Assembly: GCF_964355755.1 (NCBI RefSeq)
Contig: NC_092670.1
Span: 8,493,201-8,557,200 of the forward strand
Direction: 5' to 3'
Length of the DNA stretch: 64,000 nt
Source of the DNA: Antedon mediterranea
Taxonomy: Eukaryota > Echinodermata > Crinoidea > Comatulida > Antedonidae
The translations under genes were made by a program, and so were the position numbers. The notes under the pieces were generated by a model that saw only the letters and a list, made by a program, of their open reading frames with translations, was not told where the DNA came from and made no database searches. Shown here in pieces: positions 1-11,700 of the stretch (position 1 is the stretch's first letter; the number at the start of each line of letters is the position of its first letter).

Positions 1-1650
1 GCTATAATTGTCAGTCAAATGGTCTTTTGTCGGTTTACTAATAGTCCAGTGGTTATTGAGCCAAGTTTGATACAGTATATGTTTTATATACTTTTTTTCA
101 GTGGTTCCTAATATTATGTTAAAGGAAAGTAACTGGTACAGGATAAATATATATTAGTACTATTACAAAAATGAATGTTGTTTTCTTATAACTACAATGT
201 TCATAACACTGCACAATATTGGCACGTTTTGATTGAAATACCCTTCAATATGACAGAAAATTACATTATTTTACCTATATATTCCGTCTGAAGAGAAATC
301 ATATATTTTTTATGTGTGTATTGCAATGTACATGTCATGAGTTTTAATTTGATACCAAACTTGGTATGTATATACGAAGATTTAAGTTTTCACCTAATTA
401 CGTAATACTAAAAAAAGGGCGTGGTCCAAATGACATCGTTAAATTGTTCCGATTTTTGGGCACCCCTTCTAGGATTGTTAGATATACCCTAAAGAAGGTT
501 TGTGCCAAATTTGGTGCTTTTGTCACAAAGTGCACAAAAAAAGTGCTAAGTTCCCCTGCTATCTCTCTACTACTACTCTACACAATGTTGATCACACCAC
601 CGTCACACACACGAGGAGGAGGAAGCTCGCACACGGCCCAAAAATCGCTAGCTAGCAGAGAAAAAGTTTTGAGTCCGATATGGTTGAATGATTCCAGAAC
701 GTCATACGTCATGTTTCTACTAGCTACTCTTCGGGTCCCATAGACAAGTCTCGCAAAGCGCGAACATTTCTAGTAAACACACTTTTTAAATAAATCGTAA
801 AAAAATATAAAAGTTGAATTGTTTTATTGTTTGTTTTGTCTATCTGGATATTGAAGTGTTTCTTCAAAATACCAGGAAAACATTTTGGCAAATTTAAGTA
901 ATTTAAAAGGTTAAATAAGCAATTGAAGTGACGGTACCTATCTATTGTATGGTAACAACAGCGAAAACTCATTAAGTAGATTATGCGATGCACCTATGAC
1001 GTCACAGCAATTTACGGCGACGGCTGTACGGCGAGCGCGTGCGGCGATATCCTCGATTTCGCGATGGTTCTGAAATCATATGTATACCCCTAATACGTTT
1101 TTAAAATATGGTCCTCGGTACAGTTGTCCTTTTTGTTGTGGTGAAGTGTTGGACTTAAACCACACAAAATGATTCATTTTCGTTCTATATTGTATATAGC
1201 TTTGGTTTTTATTATTTATTGTTCTAATTTTGTGGCTGTAACGCTTATTAACCCTGTACTACAATAAATTGAAGATGTCCAATACCATTCTGTTTGCCTT
1301 TACTAATCGCACCGATTTTTCTTTACGATAGCTAAATGTGTTAAAATATATTACACAAAAGACAACACAGGCACACTTAAGTTATGTCGTTATTGCTATT
1401 TTAATTATATTTAATTTGGTATATGATTATGATGCAAAGGCAAAGTTATTCTTTATTTGCTACTTAAATTTAAAGTTACAATATTCATCACTGATCACTC
1501 AGTAGAAATTGTTATTTTCATTTGCAAGCAGCTTGAATTAAACCCTAAGAAATAACATTTTCATAAATAGGCCTAAAGACATTTTTATAAAATTTCTTAA
1601 TTTAAAACAATAAAAGGCGTAGGCCTATAATTGAAAAAAGAATGAGGCCT
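1..1650. other. No gene seen; promoter-like CpG patch near 1 kb
   Basis: AT-rich sequence without a convincing coding exon. A consensus CRE (TGACGTCA) lies at 997-1004, directly before a CpG-containing stretch at 1015-1065. This could be a promoter, but no first exon can be assigned. Open frames at 366-743 and 724-993 look random in composition. Confidence 0.4.
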
Positions 1651-1653
1651 AAA

Positions 1654-1757
1654 ATGGATTTTTTTTTAAATAATTATAACATAGAAGAAATGTGTTTCCA
1701 ATGGCTGACGGCTAGTGACAATGAATTGAGACGGATCGCCAACTTGGTCGGTCTTCA
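1654..1757 (+). CDS. Possible orphan first coding exon
   Basis: An ATG at 1654 opens a frame of about 35 codons containing a fairly complex peptide (FQWLTASDNELRRIANLVGL). It runs to a good splice donor, CA|GTAAGT, at 1758. No following exon was found and the family is not recognised. Composition is less AT-biased than the surroundings, which is why it is listed. It could equally be a transposon-derived exon or chance. Confidence 0.2.
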
Positions 1758-1889
1758 GTAAGTTGATATTATTATACGAGTAGGTTGTCCAATTTTTATT
1801 CTATCAAACCATCTTGACTTTGGTCGTCCTGGTCTCCGAGCACTTTTCTATTTTTCCTTGCATTCTAGTAAAATTTTCGAAATAATATA

Positions 1890-2873
1890 GGGGAGGATGG
1901 GGTAAGTGGTCCAATTAATGAGTTTTTATCATAAAATAAATACAGCCAGTGGTAGTAAAACTTAATATAAATACCATGATTAGATGGTCTATATACTTGG
2001 TTACTTATATCCAAAAGTTATTTTGGATTAATTATTTGGAATTAATTAATTTGAATTAATTGGTGACGACTGCTCTGCTGGACCACTTGCCCCGTCAGTG
2101 GGGTAACTGGACAAATATACAAAATACATAAAGAAACAATTTTTGATGACAGAATATTGTTTTTTATTTATCATAACATAATATTTACAAAAGCAAGTCA
2201 TGAACTGTACATGACATTTAATAAAATAATTACATATTTAAACTTCAATTTTTCATGTTTAAACATAGCTTATCATACGCAAAAGTTTTTCACAGTATTA
2301 TTCATGGCTTTTGACAATTGCAAGTTCATTCGATATCATCATCATACCCATATTCATTTATACAGTTTGTGCAAATAAATGTATGCATCTGTCCTCTCCA
2401 TGGAGTACATTCATCATGATACCATGCACTACATGAGCGACATGATGTCCACGATTCATTGTCAAAATATGTTGCATTTTGCGCAAGTGTAGTGTCATCA
2501 TCATCGCTGTATTCACTCACTGGTAATACAAGTCTGTTTGTCTGGTACACCGTAGCGCTTTGCTGCTTCACAACTCAGTTCCCCATTCTTTACGGCCTCC
2601 ACTGCATTCACATTTTGACTCTATGTCCCATTTATTTTGGGCGCCCCATTTTGTGGGCTTGTATGTTCTAACCATACTGAAATATGTATAGAAATTTTTA
2701 AAAATAATTAAAATTAATACATAAAACAAACAAAAATATCATAATTAAATAATAATAATAATTCATAATTGCATATGACACCATAACTAACTGTTTTAGA
2801 GTGTTTTAATGTCAATTTAAAGCCAAAAATGGTTGGACCACTTACCCCAATACCCACTGGACCACTTACCCCA
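1890..2873 (-). mobile_element. Internally deleted pogo-superfamily DNA transposon
   Basis: Both ends carry the inverted word GGGGTAAGTGGTCCA: on the plus strand near 1900-1913, and inverted twice at 2835-2873. A related copy lies near 2080-2115. On the minus strand the element encodes an N-terminal helix-turn-helix fragment followed almost directly by a C-terminal PHD-like zinc-binding fragment (2326-2672). The DDE catalytic core expected between them in pogo/Tigger transposases is absent. It is therefore a non-autonomous deletion derivative. Exact ends and target duplication were not resolved. Confidence 0.6.
2326..2672 (-). pseudogene. pogo-type transposase remnant: HTH N-terminus joined to PHD-like C-terminus
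   Basis: Read on the minus strand, an ATG at about 2672 begins MVRTYKPTK. A shifted frame then gives AVEAVKNGELSCEAAKRYGVP, the typical Psq-type DNA-binding helix of pogo transposases. From about 2571 another frame gives an acidic patch (EYSDDDD) and then a cysteine-rich module with C-x2-C, WYHDEC and C-x2-C, the PHD-like end found on many pogo proteins. The whole DDE domain is missing and the two parts lie in different frames, so no functional transposase can be made. The family call rests on motif order. Confidence 0.6.
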
Positions 2874-3611
2874 ATAATTTTAACATTATTAAAATATGAC
2901 ATTACAAATTCAATTTTTGGTATATATACACTAAAAATGTATTTTCTACAGATGACTAACATACATATTTTAGTAATTATTCATAATTAAACCTATTTAA
3001 CTAATTAGATGGCAAGAATGACCGTTTTTATAGTTTGGCCTATATGTTTTAATAGGCTGGCAGCCATTTTGAAATTCACGCTTTAGGGGTACGTTAAACA
3101 GGGTACAAATCAAGCCTAAAATATGGAATTTTTAATACCAATTATTAAAATCAACAAGATCCACTCATATTAATTCTAACTAATTTATATTTTCTATTTA
3201 TAAAAATATTAACAATAGAACAACAAATTAGGCCATTTAAGCAATATTAATAATGCCTATTGCACATAGATGCTGTTTTTGTACTGCCAGTTTTAAAAAA
3301 TGAGGTCGTAAAAAAAATGATTCTGAACTATTTGGTCCAGTCACTTAATTAAACAAAGCGCCATTGATACAGGCACAACGCACACTGTCAGCTTTCATTT
3401 TTTTCAAGCTACAAAATGTACTAGGCCTAGGGCCTAGGCCTAGGATGATTTTTTAATCTTTAAAGTAGTTAAAAATCACTTTAAACTTACCTTCTTGAAA
3501 CAATCCTTCTAAGAGTGTATTTTTCAATAGATAACTGATAGACGAAAGTTGAAAAATTGCGATTTTGGTAAGTAAACTAATGAGACAGCGTGTTAATTCA
3601 TGTACTAGTAT
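2874..3611. other. No gene seen
   Basis: AT-rich sequence with a short palindromic run of CTAGGCCTAG at about 3420-3445. A minus-strand splice-donor-like site near 3489 follows a short open stretch, but it is too weak to call an exon. Confidence 0.4.
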
Positions 3612-3772
3612 ACAAATAATGAATGTTTATGAGTGCAATGGTACAAATAATGGCACGAGGTGAATGATGAAAGGTTATATCAACGAGGCAAAGCCGAGTT
3701 GATATAACCTTTCATCATTCACCAAGTGCCATTATTTGTACCATTACACGAATACAAAACATTCATTATTTG
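3612..3772. mobile_element. Hairpin MITE
   Basis: A long inverted repeat. The outer arms start ACAAATAATGAATGTTT (3612) and end with its complement (to 3772). The inner 26-bp arms at 3659-3684 and 3698-3723 are perfect complements around a 13-nt loop. It has no coding capacity. The transcript would fold into one long hairpin, so it is a possible small-RNA source. A mobile origin is inferred from structure; other copies were not seen here. Confidence 0.65.
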
Positions 3773-4726
3773 TTTTATATAACATCTAGACGCTTTTTTT
3801 TTCGTACACAAAAATGTTTCAAAAAGTACTATTTAACGATCGTTGAATAGTGCGTACTATTGCACGCCATGCGACCCACATTCGTCCAATCAAATGACAG
3901 GAATTTATATAGGTGTTATATAATAATTTATGTCAAAGTTCATAATAAAAAATAAGGTCTATAGAGGATAGTATAGCACAGTCGGAGAGCCGCGTTGGGA
4001 AATATGACCGTTATCGCGAAATTTTCGACTTCGCATGACGTCATTAATTTTAGAAGCCCTCTCTCGGCACAGAGGCATCAACGTTTCGCGCGAAAACATT
4101 AGCATAAAGTATACGTCATTTTATAGCTGTTTAATAAACATTAATAGGCGAAAAATTAACCATATATGGTAAGATCAGTTCCTTATATGTTTAAGATGTC
4201 GCAGGTCACCTAATTTTCGGAATAATTTGTTGGATTTGTTGTCAGTGACAGTTTCTTTCCAAAGTTCGTGTGCAGCCGTCAAAGCTGAAGTTTTCTGACT
4301 TGTGTTTGTTTACAAATTTTCCATTAGTGGGATTTGCATCCCATACAGTGAATTACCAAAAAATCGGCGTATATGGATAGAGTAAGTATCAATAGTCTGT
4401 TTTACGTTAAAATTGGCTTGAAACCCTATTTAAGCTTCCTACAGCGAACATTTTAAAAAAGGTCCTCATTTCACATAATTGTTACGTCTCGCGGCACCAG
4501 TTCCGTCGTGTGTGGTGCATGGTGTGTTGATTGTGGTTGTTGCAGGTGTGGGTGTGTGCACGACCTGGTGGATCGTTGTCGTAATATCGGCCTAGGCTTA
4601 GCCTTAGTAACATGTTGATAATTAAAATACTTTAGTTACAATTTAGTATTATTAAAGTTTCGTTAATCCTACTCTATATTGAAGATGCGTTGGGAAGGTT
4701 TTAAAAAGATAATTAAGCCAATCGCA
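3773..4726. other. No gene seen; promoter-like segment
   Basis: Holds a CRE (TGACGTCA, 4036-4043) within a CpG-containing stretch (3980-4100). The sequence ATTCGTCCAATCAAATGAC near 3883-3901 recurs inverted at about 37834-37852, suggesting a dispersed repeat. No exon could be supported. Confidence 0.35.
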
Positions 4727-4764
4727 GCCTGACCATGGAGTAATTCTTTACTCCATGGCCTGAC
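4727..4764. mobile_element. Tiny palindromic insertion with 7-bp target duplication (copy 1)
   Basis: A 24-bp core at 4734-4757 reads CATGGAGTAA, TTCT, TTACTCCATG: a perfect hairpin with 10-bp arms and a 4-nt loop. It lies between two perfect copies of GCCTGAC at 4727-4733 and 4758-4764. Core ends match copies at 5084-5110 and 55317-55345. Direct repeats of constant length around a palindrome are the signature of insertion. Mobility is inferred. Confidence 0.65.
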
Positions 4765-5076
4765 ATATAGTTAAATATCCTCATTATTGGCAACTGATGG
4801 GTACAATTTATTTACTGTATTAATAATTATACAATAAATATACAGAAACAAGGAAGTTTTGTGTTTAGTGCTTTTTTATGGTAGGCTTACAGTACAGTCA
4901 TATTTTATCTGAATATGTTTTCAGGTTGTGGATTAATTATATAATTATACAGTATTTAAGAAAATGTTTTCGTCATAGTGACAATTATTTAAATAGTTCT
5001 TTACATTTCAGCTATTCATTTTCATTTCAGGTTTTTTGTTGGTATCAAGATTTTCTATCTCGTTCTTCAATATGAG

Positions 5077-5117
5077 GTTGGACCATGGAGGTATAAAATA
5101 GACCTCCATGGTTGGAC
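5077..5117. mobile_element. Tiny palindromic insertion with 7-bp target duplication (copy 2)
   Basis: A 27-bp core at 5084-5110 has 9-bp arms CATGGAGGT and ACCTCCATG around a 9-nt loop. It lies between perfect GTTGGAC repeats at 5077-5083 and 5111-5117. The first seven bases match copy 1, 350 bp away, but the interior and the target repeat differ. The pair is therefore not a simple segmental duplication. Confidence 0.65.
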
Positions 5118-7256
5118 GGTGGAAGCTGTAAAGTGGTTTTCTCGATTTCAATATCATTGCTGATAGTTTTTCATTTTATTCGCTAATATAACATATAAAT
5201 TTATATTCATTTAAGTTGTAGAAGTGTTTCAGATCAGTAAATTTTTTATAAAGATATAAATTAAGTTGCAATTGATTGATTGATTTACTTTATTAACCAG
5301 AGTCGCACAGATGCATACAATATAAACATAAAACAATCATAAAATCAGTACAATTAACAGTAAGACTCAAGTAAAAATGATATCTCAAAAAGTACATATG
5401 GTGGCATATTTTATATTTACAGTATTAAGCCTAGCTAGTTTGTTATGTCTGATGAACAAGGTGCTATTAGAAGTTTTTATATACAGTAGTATTTACTATT
5501 TGTATCAGTAATTGTTTGAAAGGTTGTATTTTTTCACATTCTGTATATGTATACATAAAAAGAAAAAATGTATTGCTTGTGTGAAATGTAAGTTGTATCT
5601 AATAAAGTAATAGAATATTTCTGTATACAAGTGTGACATTTACTGCCATATATTGATATACTTATAAGTACCAACCAATTAACAATACTCAGGTAAATGA
5701 TGGGCTAATAATTATCTTTTTTTAAAAACATGACCATATAAAAATACATGGTTGAGTCTCTCAAACAAAAGATGCCTGATTTTATAAATAACATTCCCCA
5801 CCATATTTATATATAAATTGAAAATGGGTTATCTTTTTGCACCTTGTTTTTCAATTTATTGTTTTTTAACAGTTTTTGTAATTTTTTCTGGGCCTAGGTT
5901 CTTCTTCAGGCTTCTTCTTGCTTGGTATATGAGCTGAGATAGACCTACCAGCCTAGATTATGGAATACCCAGATTATGTCTACTTCTACTCCAGCTACTA
6001 TAGGCCCTATAACATTACTCCATGCTATAACACAAACTACTATAGTATCAGAATTACTAGCCTAAACTAGGCCTAGAAAATACTATTTTTAGGCCTAGCT
6101 AGGCTAGAAGTTAAGTAAGTAATTATAGTAGCTAGTCTAAGTAGGCCTTTCCTAGCTCAGAAACCAAATAGAACAATAATCGGGCAGCAGATTGAAACCT
6201 TAGGCCTGTGACGCAGTACGCCTGCATGAACAACCAGATTAAACAGGGACACGATTCGGTCCGGGTCGATTCGTACCAGCTTCGTAAAACGTAAACAAAG
6301 TTTCAAAATGGCGGTTTTTCGATCGTAACTGAACAGAAATGTAGTAGGTTTGGTTTGATTAGTGCGAGTTGCATCCCAAGAAAGCTTAAAATTAGATTTT
6401 TATTTTAATAGATAGCTTAATAGTTTATCTTGAAAGGATTTTAAATTCGCTTTGAAACCTTATCTAGAAAATATGAAATTTAATGATTTTTTACCATCAT
6501 TTAAAAAAAAATATAAATAAAAAAGTTTATACACAAAATAATGATATTTCTCGAAACAAAAAAACTGTGGAATTTAGATCACAGTTTTTATCATTATTTA
6601 CGCTTGCAGTTCAACTATTGAAATACGTTTATTGATTTCATCTAATATCAAAATTATACAATTTTCAAAGTGTACTAAAATAGCAAAAATTCCAACATTT
6701 TCCACGAAGCGCGCCCTCACAATGAATGAAATCAGTGATGCGTTACCAACGCGGCTTTCCGACTGAGCAGCAATTGAAGAAAAACTTTTAAAAAAAATAT
6801 TTGGTTGAGGACACACGTCACACCACGCCACACGACACGTGGTGTGATGAGAGGAGAATAGTAGAGACACACGTGACATACACATTTCAACAGCTTGATT
6901 TCACCAAAGATAGTGTTTGATTTCACTGTAAAGATAATGTACTTACAATACTAATGATTGATGAATATTTAAGTTAAGGTAGCTATGCTAGTTACTAACT
7001 ATACATTACTTCTAGGTATAGGCCTCCTAGGCATGTTATTTCATGAAGTGATATTACTCAATGGTTAAATAATTAATTTACTACCTAGCAGCTAGAATTT
7101 CGCTAGTATAGTACAGTTGTAACATGATAACCGATCAGTGCTACTGTACAGTTAGGTCGCGATTCAAATCGGCCGTGGTGTTACGTATTCGGTCGCTGCA
7201 CCGCTCGACTTTCAGTTTCAGGAAAATATATCTATGGCTATTATTAGTAACTAGCA
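5118..7256. other. No gene seen; retroposon tail, TAGGCCTA cluster, YY1-like ATG
   Basis: A (GATT)n-led 3' tail typical of an antisense LINE or SINE lies at about 5270-5350. A cluster of AGGCCTA and CTAGGC words runs 5890-6200. AAAATGGCGG at 6305-6314 resembles the YY1-type start context seen at ADRM1 and RPL7, but its frame stops after six codons. Minus-strand frames at 6598-6926 look like chance. A 10-bp-arm hairpin (TCACACCACG and its complement) lies at about 6813-6842. Confidence 0.35.
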
Positions 7257-8700
7257 ATTATACCCGCCCCAGGGCGGGTTTCAAAATTAGTTTACAGCCT
7301 TCTCAGTACATAACACCCGACGCCAGTATCTGTCTATACTCACCAACATCCACCCCTCAATAACACCCCATACTCTTTCTTAAAAACAAAATCTTCCCAG
7401 TGATGGACAAATTCAATTCAACCTAAGCTTCGAATTGAGAGGAGTATTCATAACTACGATGGGTCTAATAATGGTTGTAGTACGTTGTAAATTGTGTAAA
7501 TGAATAGGTGTCATATTGGCTGATAATTAAAATTTGTAATTTAGATACTGCGGGCACCCAGCCTTCTTTCTCCTTTCACCACCCCAGACACCATCAACAA
7601 ACCTTAACTCCTCCCCTGGACAGTTCAAATTTAGTAACTTTTCCTAGTACAATCCAATCATATAGGCTACTTCATTACGCTAGTATTTTCGCTCCTCCTC
7701 CCTCTACAAAAAACACACCCCAGATACACTGGGTGATCTGTTGAAGCCGGTTCCAGTACAATTTATATTATTATCACTCCCAACCCATAATCCCTCAGTG
7801 GCAGTTTTCAAATGTAGTTTAAAACATTCCAAATACAGTTTCGGTCATGGTGATAGGCCTAGATGTACATCCCAACCCCAAACTCCCATCCGCTTCCCAG
7901 GGATGATTAAATACTTTAAAAGTTTCCAACCACAATTCTGGTGTAAGCAAAATCCCCACTCTCTCCTGAAACCAAACTCCCAACCCCTATCTCCCAACCC
8001 CACTCTCCCACAATGTACGTTTTTTTCCTTGGAGGATTGGTGATGTAGTTGAACACAGTAACAGTAAACAACATGTGTATGTTCACACAGGTATGGATGT
8101 CTGTAATGAGGCAATCCAAGAGACCAACAAATAGCTGGATATGGTTAAAGTACTTTGCTAAATGTGTAATTGAATAGGTGTCATATTGTTTAATGAATAA
8201 AATATGTATATCTATATTTCCCCAAACGCCTTGCTGAGGATAATTCAAATACTTTAAAACTTTTGTAGTATAATTTTACAATTCGATAGCCTACAACCCT
8301 GAGCCCTAGCAAAAATGACATCACAAACCACCACACAACCACCCCCCCCCCCCACCCATTCCACAAAAACCCCAGGATTCGGGGGAATTTTTTAAAATGT
8401 AGTTTAAAACCTTCCGGGTACAATTGCCATCATTTTGATACCCCATACGTATGGTTACGTGCAGACACAGAAATTTTTATAACGAACAAACATCGAAAGT
8501 GGGGGTTTTGACCACATTTTGGTCCCTAACTTGGATCCTAGGTGGCGGATGATGTTGAAATATAGCTTAGAACATTCCCGGTACAATTGCGGTCATTTTG
8601 ATACCCCATATGTAAGATTATGTGCAGTAACAAAATTTTGTATAACGAACAAACAGACAAACAAACAAACAGACAAACTCTCTCACTTATAATATAGATA
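7257..8700. repeat. Decayed modular repeat with an RTE-like tail
   Basis: The segment opens with ATTATACCCGCCC and ends with (GACAAACA)n, then CTCTCACTTATAATATAG, resembling the tail of RTE-type elements. Inside, a module built around AAATGTAGTTTAAAAC, then TTCC and a GTACAATT-like word, recurs near 7270, 7625, 7812, 8245, 8393 and 8553. The last two copies share GGTCATTTTGATACCCCATA or close variants. Frames within it are repeat shadows. Class assignment is tentative. Confidence 0.4.
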
Positions 8701-11700
8701 CTAATAATATGGAGCGCGGCGGCGCCGCAGACGAAATTTCTATTACTGGACGTCTCAGGCAGAAAAATCATAAATCATTCATGAGATTAAAGCATCAAAA
8801 TAGGACATTACCAGGTCCGTAACCAGGTTTGATGGCGTGGTGGATTGTTTAAATTGTTTAGTGGAACAGATTTTTTTTCTCTAGATGGGCATAAATCGTG
8901 TTTCTGGACTATATAATTTGGTGTAATTTCTTCACTATTTATAGAGCGCCATATGCCATTTTTGAAGAATGTGACACTGCCAGACATACGGACGAAAGTA
9001 TTGAAATTAAAAAAAAGTTCATTGCGGCCTACCACGACACACTCGCACACACCCACCACAGATGATACGGCAACTCCCTGCTGTTATCGTTAAAAAGAGC
9101 CTGTCATAAACTCGTGCATCCACTTTAGACTAACTGACTGGGCGAAGTAGGCCTACACGACGTACACGCATGCGCCAGGTGATACTGTACATCCTTCCTG
9201 GGCGTTCCATAAGTTCTTTTTAAAAGATCCAAACGTCTTGGTGTTTGGTAGTTCAAATTAGTATTTTTAAGCGTAAAACTAATAATTAATAGTAATAAAT
9301 GGTTTTGGTTGTAATTATTGACTTGTAAAATATATTCGTAAGTCTTTTGCTAAATGAATGTCGATTTAAATTGAATAATCTCTTTTTATTAAGGCTTGAC
9401 TAGGCCTGTAGTGAATGAAGTGGGAGGCCAAGCAAAACCCTGATCCCCCTGAGCCTATACCGGACTATATAATAAGTATTTATATCAGCCTTATTATATA
9501 TATACAGTATATTAAACAACATCGTTTTAGTCATATGGTACACTACCAGCTATCTTTGAGTGACTATTCCTGGAGTTGAATCCTTTGTTATAAAAAAAAA
9601 AATGCATACCGTTCACAAATTTAGTATTAAAACAATCCATTTGTTTAAATGGTTTTGTTAAAATAAGTGGTACAGTAATTGGAAATATAACAAACATAAT
9701 AAAGTAAAGAAAAAGAGTAATCAAAATTATAAATAGAGAAAATATACAACTAGATTTGAACTCGTCACGGTGACGAGTTAGGCTATCCTGCAATGCATCG
9801 TAACATACAGATGCTATTTATTAGGCTTAGCCTACAGTAAGCTGCACCACAGCGATTGTACAAACAGCATAGCATCGATCAAAATCGTTTAGTTGACGGT
9901 TAGTTTTTATTTTACACCCTTCACGTTTATTTAATTGTTTGAATCTATATATAAATTTACGTAAGGGCAAAATTCGGTAAATCGCACCTTACTTCTACAA
10001 TTTTTACTCGATGGTATATAAAGTTGGTTCGTACTTTCGGTACTGATTTTAACCACCTGATGTAACCCTGTTTACTAATTAAATTAAGTTAGATAATTAG
10101 TTATTGACGATTAAAACGAATTTAGGTTCAACGATTTGGTTTTTTCCGATCGAGGTATACACTTTCTAATGGATGTCCATCTTGAAAAATACCCGCCACA
10201 AAAATGCGAGGAGGCTTCGCATTTTCCTATCTCCTACGATAATTGTTTTTAATAGCTGAAAACCGGTTGAACAGCTAGAGTACACCATCATAATGTTGAA
10301 GACAGGCCGATTTTCTTTAAAAAATACTATTTTGATAGATTTAATATAAGATTATACAAATGTATTGATTTGCGATGAATGGAACATCCCAATCTCTCAG
10401 TCTGCCAGAGTTTTGTTTAACACAAGTAGGTAAATTTATGAGCCCTTGATTTAACACATACGGTAGGTAAATATATGGGCCCTTTGAGAATAAACTTGCA
10501 ATACGTTGACAATACTATAAATATCTATTAACTATTTTTAGTCCTCATTTGAATCGAACATTTCTTACTGTGATTGTTCGTACTGTTAGATGTAAAGTAC
10601 TGTTAGATGTAATATAAAGTACTGTAATGTAAAGTACTGTTAGATGTAATATAAAAATATATACAGATAAACTTTATTAGTAAGATTGTGGATAGGATCT
10701 ACTGTTAGATATATAAACACATTATTATATACAAATAAACTTTATACTGACAGTTCCTTCTCAACGTTTGTATTAATTAATAATAACCAATAAAATAAAC
10801 GTCGTAGTGGTGTATCGTGACATGTACTTTAATATTTCAATCGATTATGACAGTGACAGTTTTAACAAAGTATTAAATCGCAAATGTTTTACTGTATTTA
10901 GAGGTATATTATTTATATTATTATATTCATATTCATTTATTATAGGCCTATAAAACACGAAAACAATATTTCGTTACTGAGTGGATAAAGAATATATTTA
11001 AAAATTGTTCCTCTTTGTACCTATCCGCTTTCCCATCCCTCAACCCTAATATAAAAAAACCCATACAAAACACAAATTGGGTTTCTTTAAATGAGTCCAA
11101 ATCAAAAATTTGGACTCATTTTGTGATGAGTTTCTCCTTCGGAAGTAATTCCCAGGGTGCTAATTTTAGTTGACTACATAAATCATCGTGTCTATTTATT
11201 CGTTTCTGTAAACGACAATGTATTATAGTCCTGCGGTACGTACATTTGAAATCGCCAGTTATTCGAGAACCATCTGTGGGCACGACCTAGATGGTACGCG
11301 AGATGATTAAATTTTCAAATTAAAAATAAAGTTCATGTGTCTGAAGGAGAATTTTTTAAGTAATAACATTATTGAAAATTGGAAGGAATTTGATAACGTT
11401 TATGCGATATGCGCTCTATTGAATGTGACGAACTGTGTCGAAAAGAGACAAAATTCCTTTACATTTGTGTGGCCATACGATGTTTGACGTGCCCGTGTGT
11501 CATTATTTTTTCATTCATAATTCATCAAATATGAAAGAAATATATCATAAAACTATAAAAAACAATATTCAAGCGCAAAAACGGGCTTTCTATGCTGCGT
11601 ACGGGCTAAGTGCGTAAAAAGTCCTGAAACGTATAGAAAGTTGATTAGAAATTCATTTTGAGCATTTTAAACTTTTAAAGCGTGCTTACGCACGAAAATA

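Noticed and set aside
366-993. Open frames at 366-743 (+) and 724-993 (-)
   Set aside because: Low-complexity, AT-driven peptides, no splice context and no recognisable domain.
6305-6330. Start codon in AAAATGGCGG context
   Set aside because: The frame stops after six codons and no donor site follows within it.
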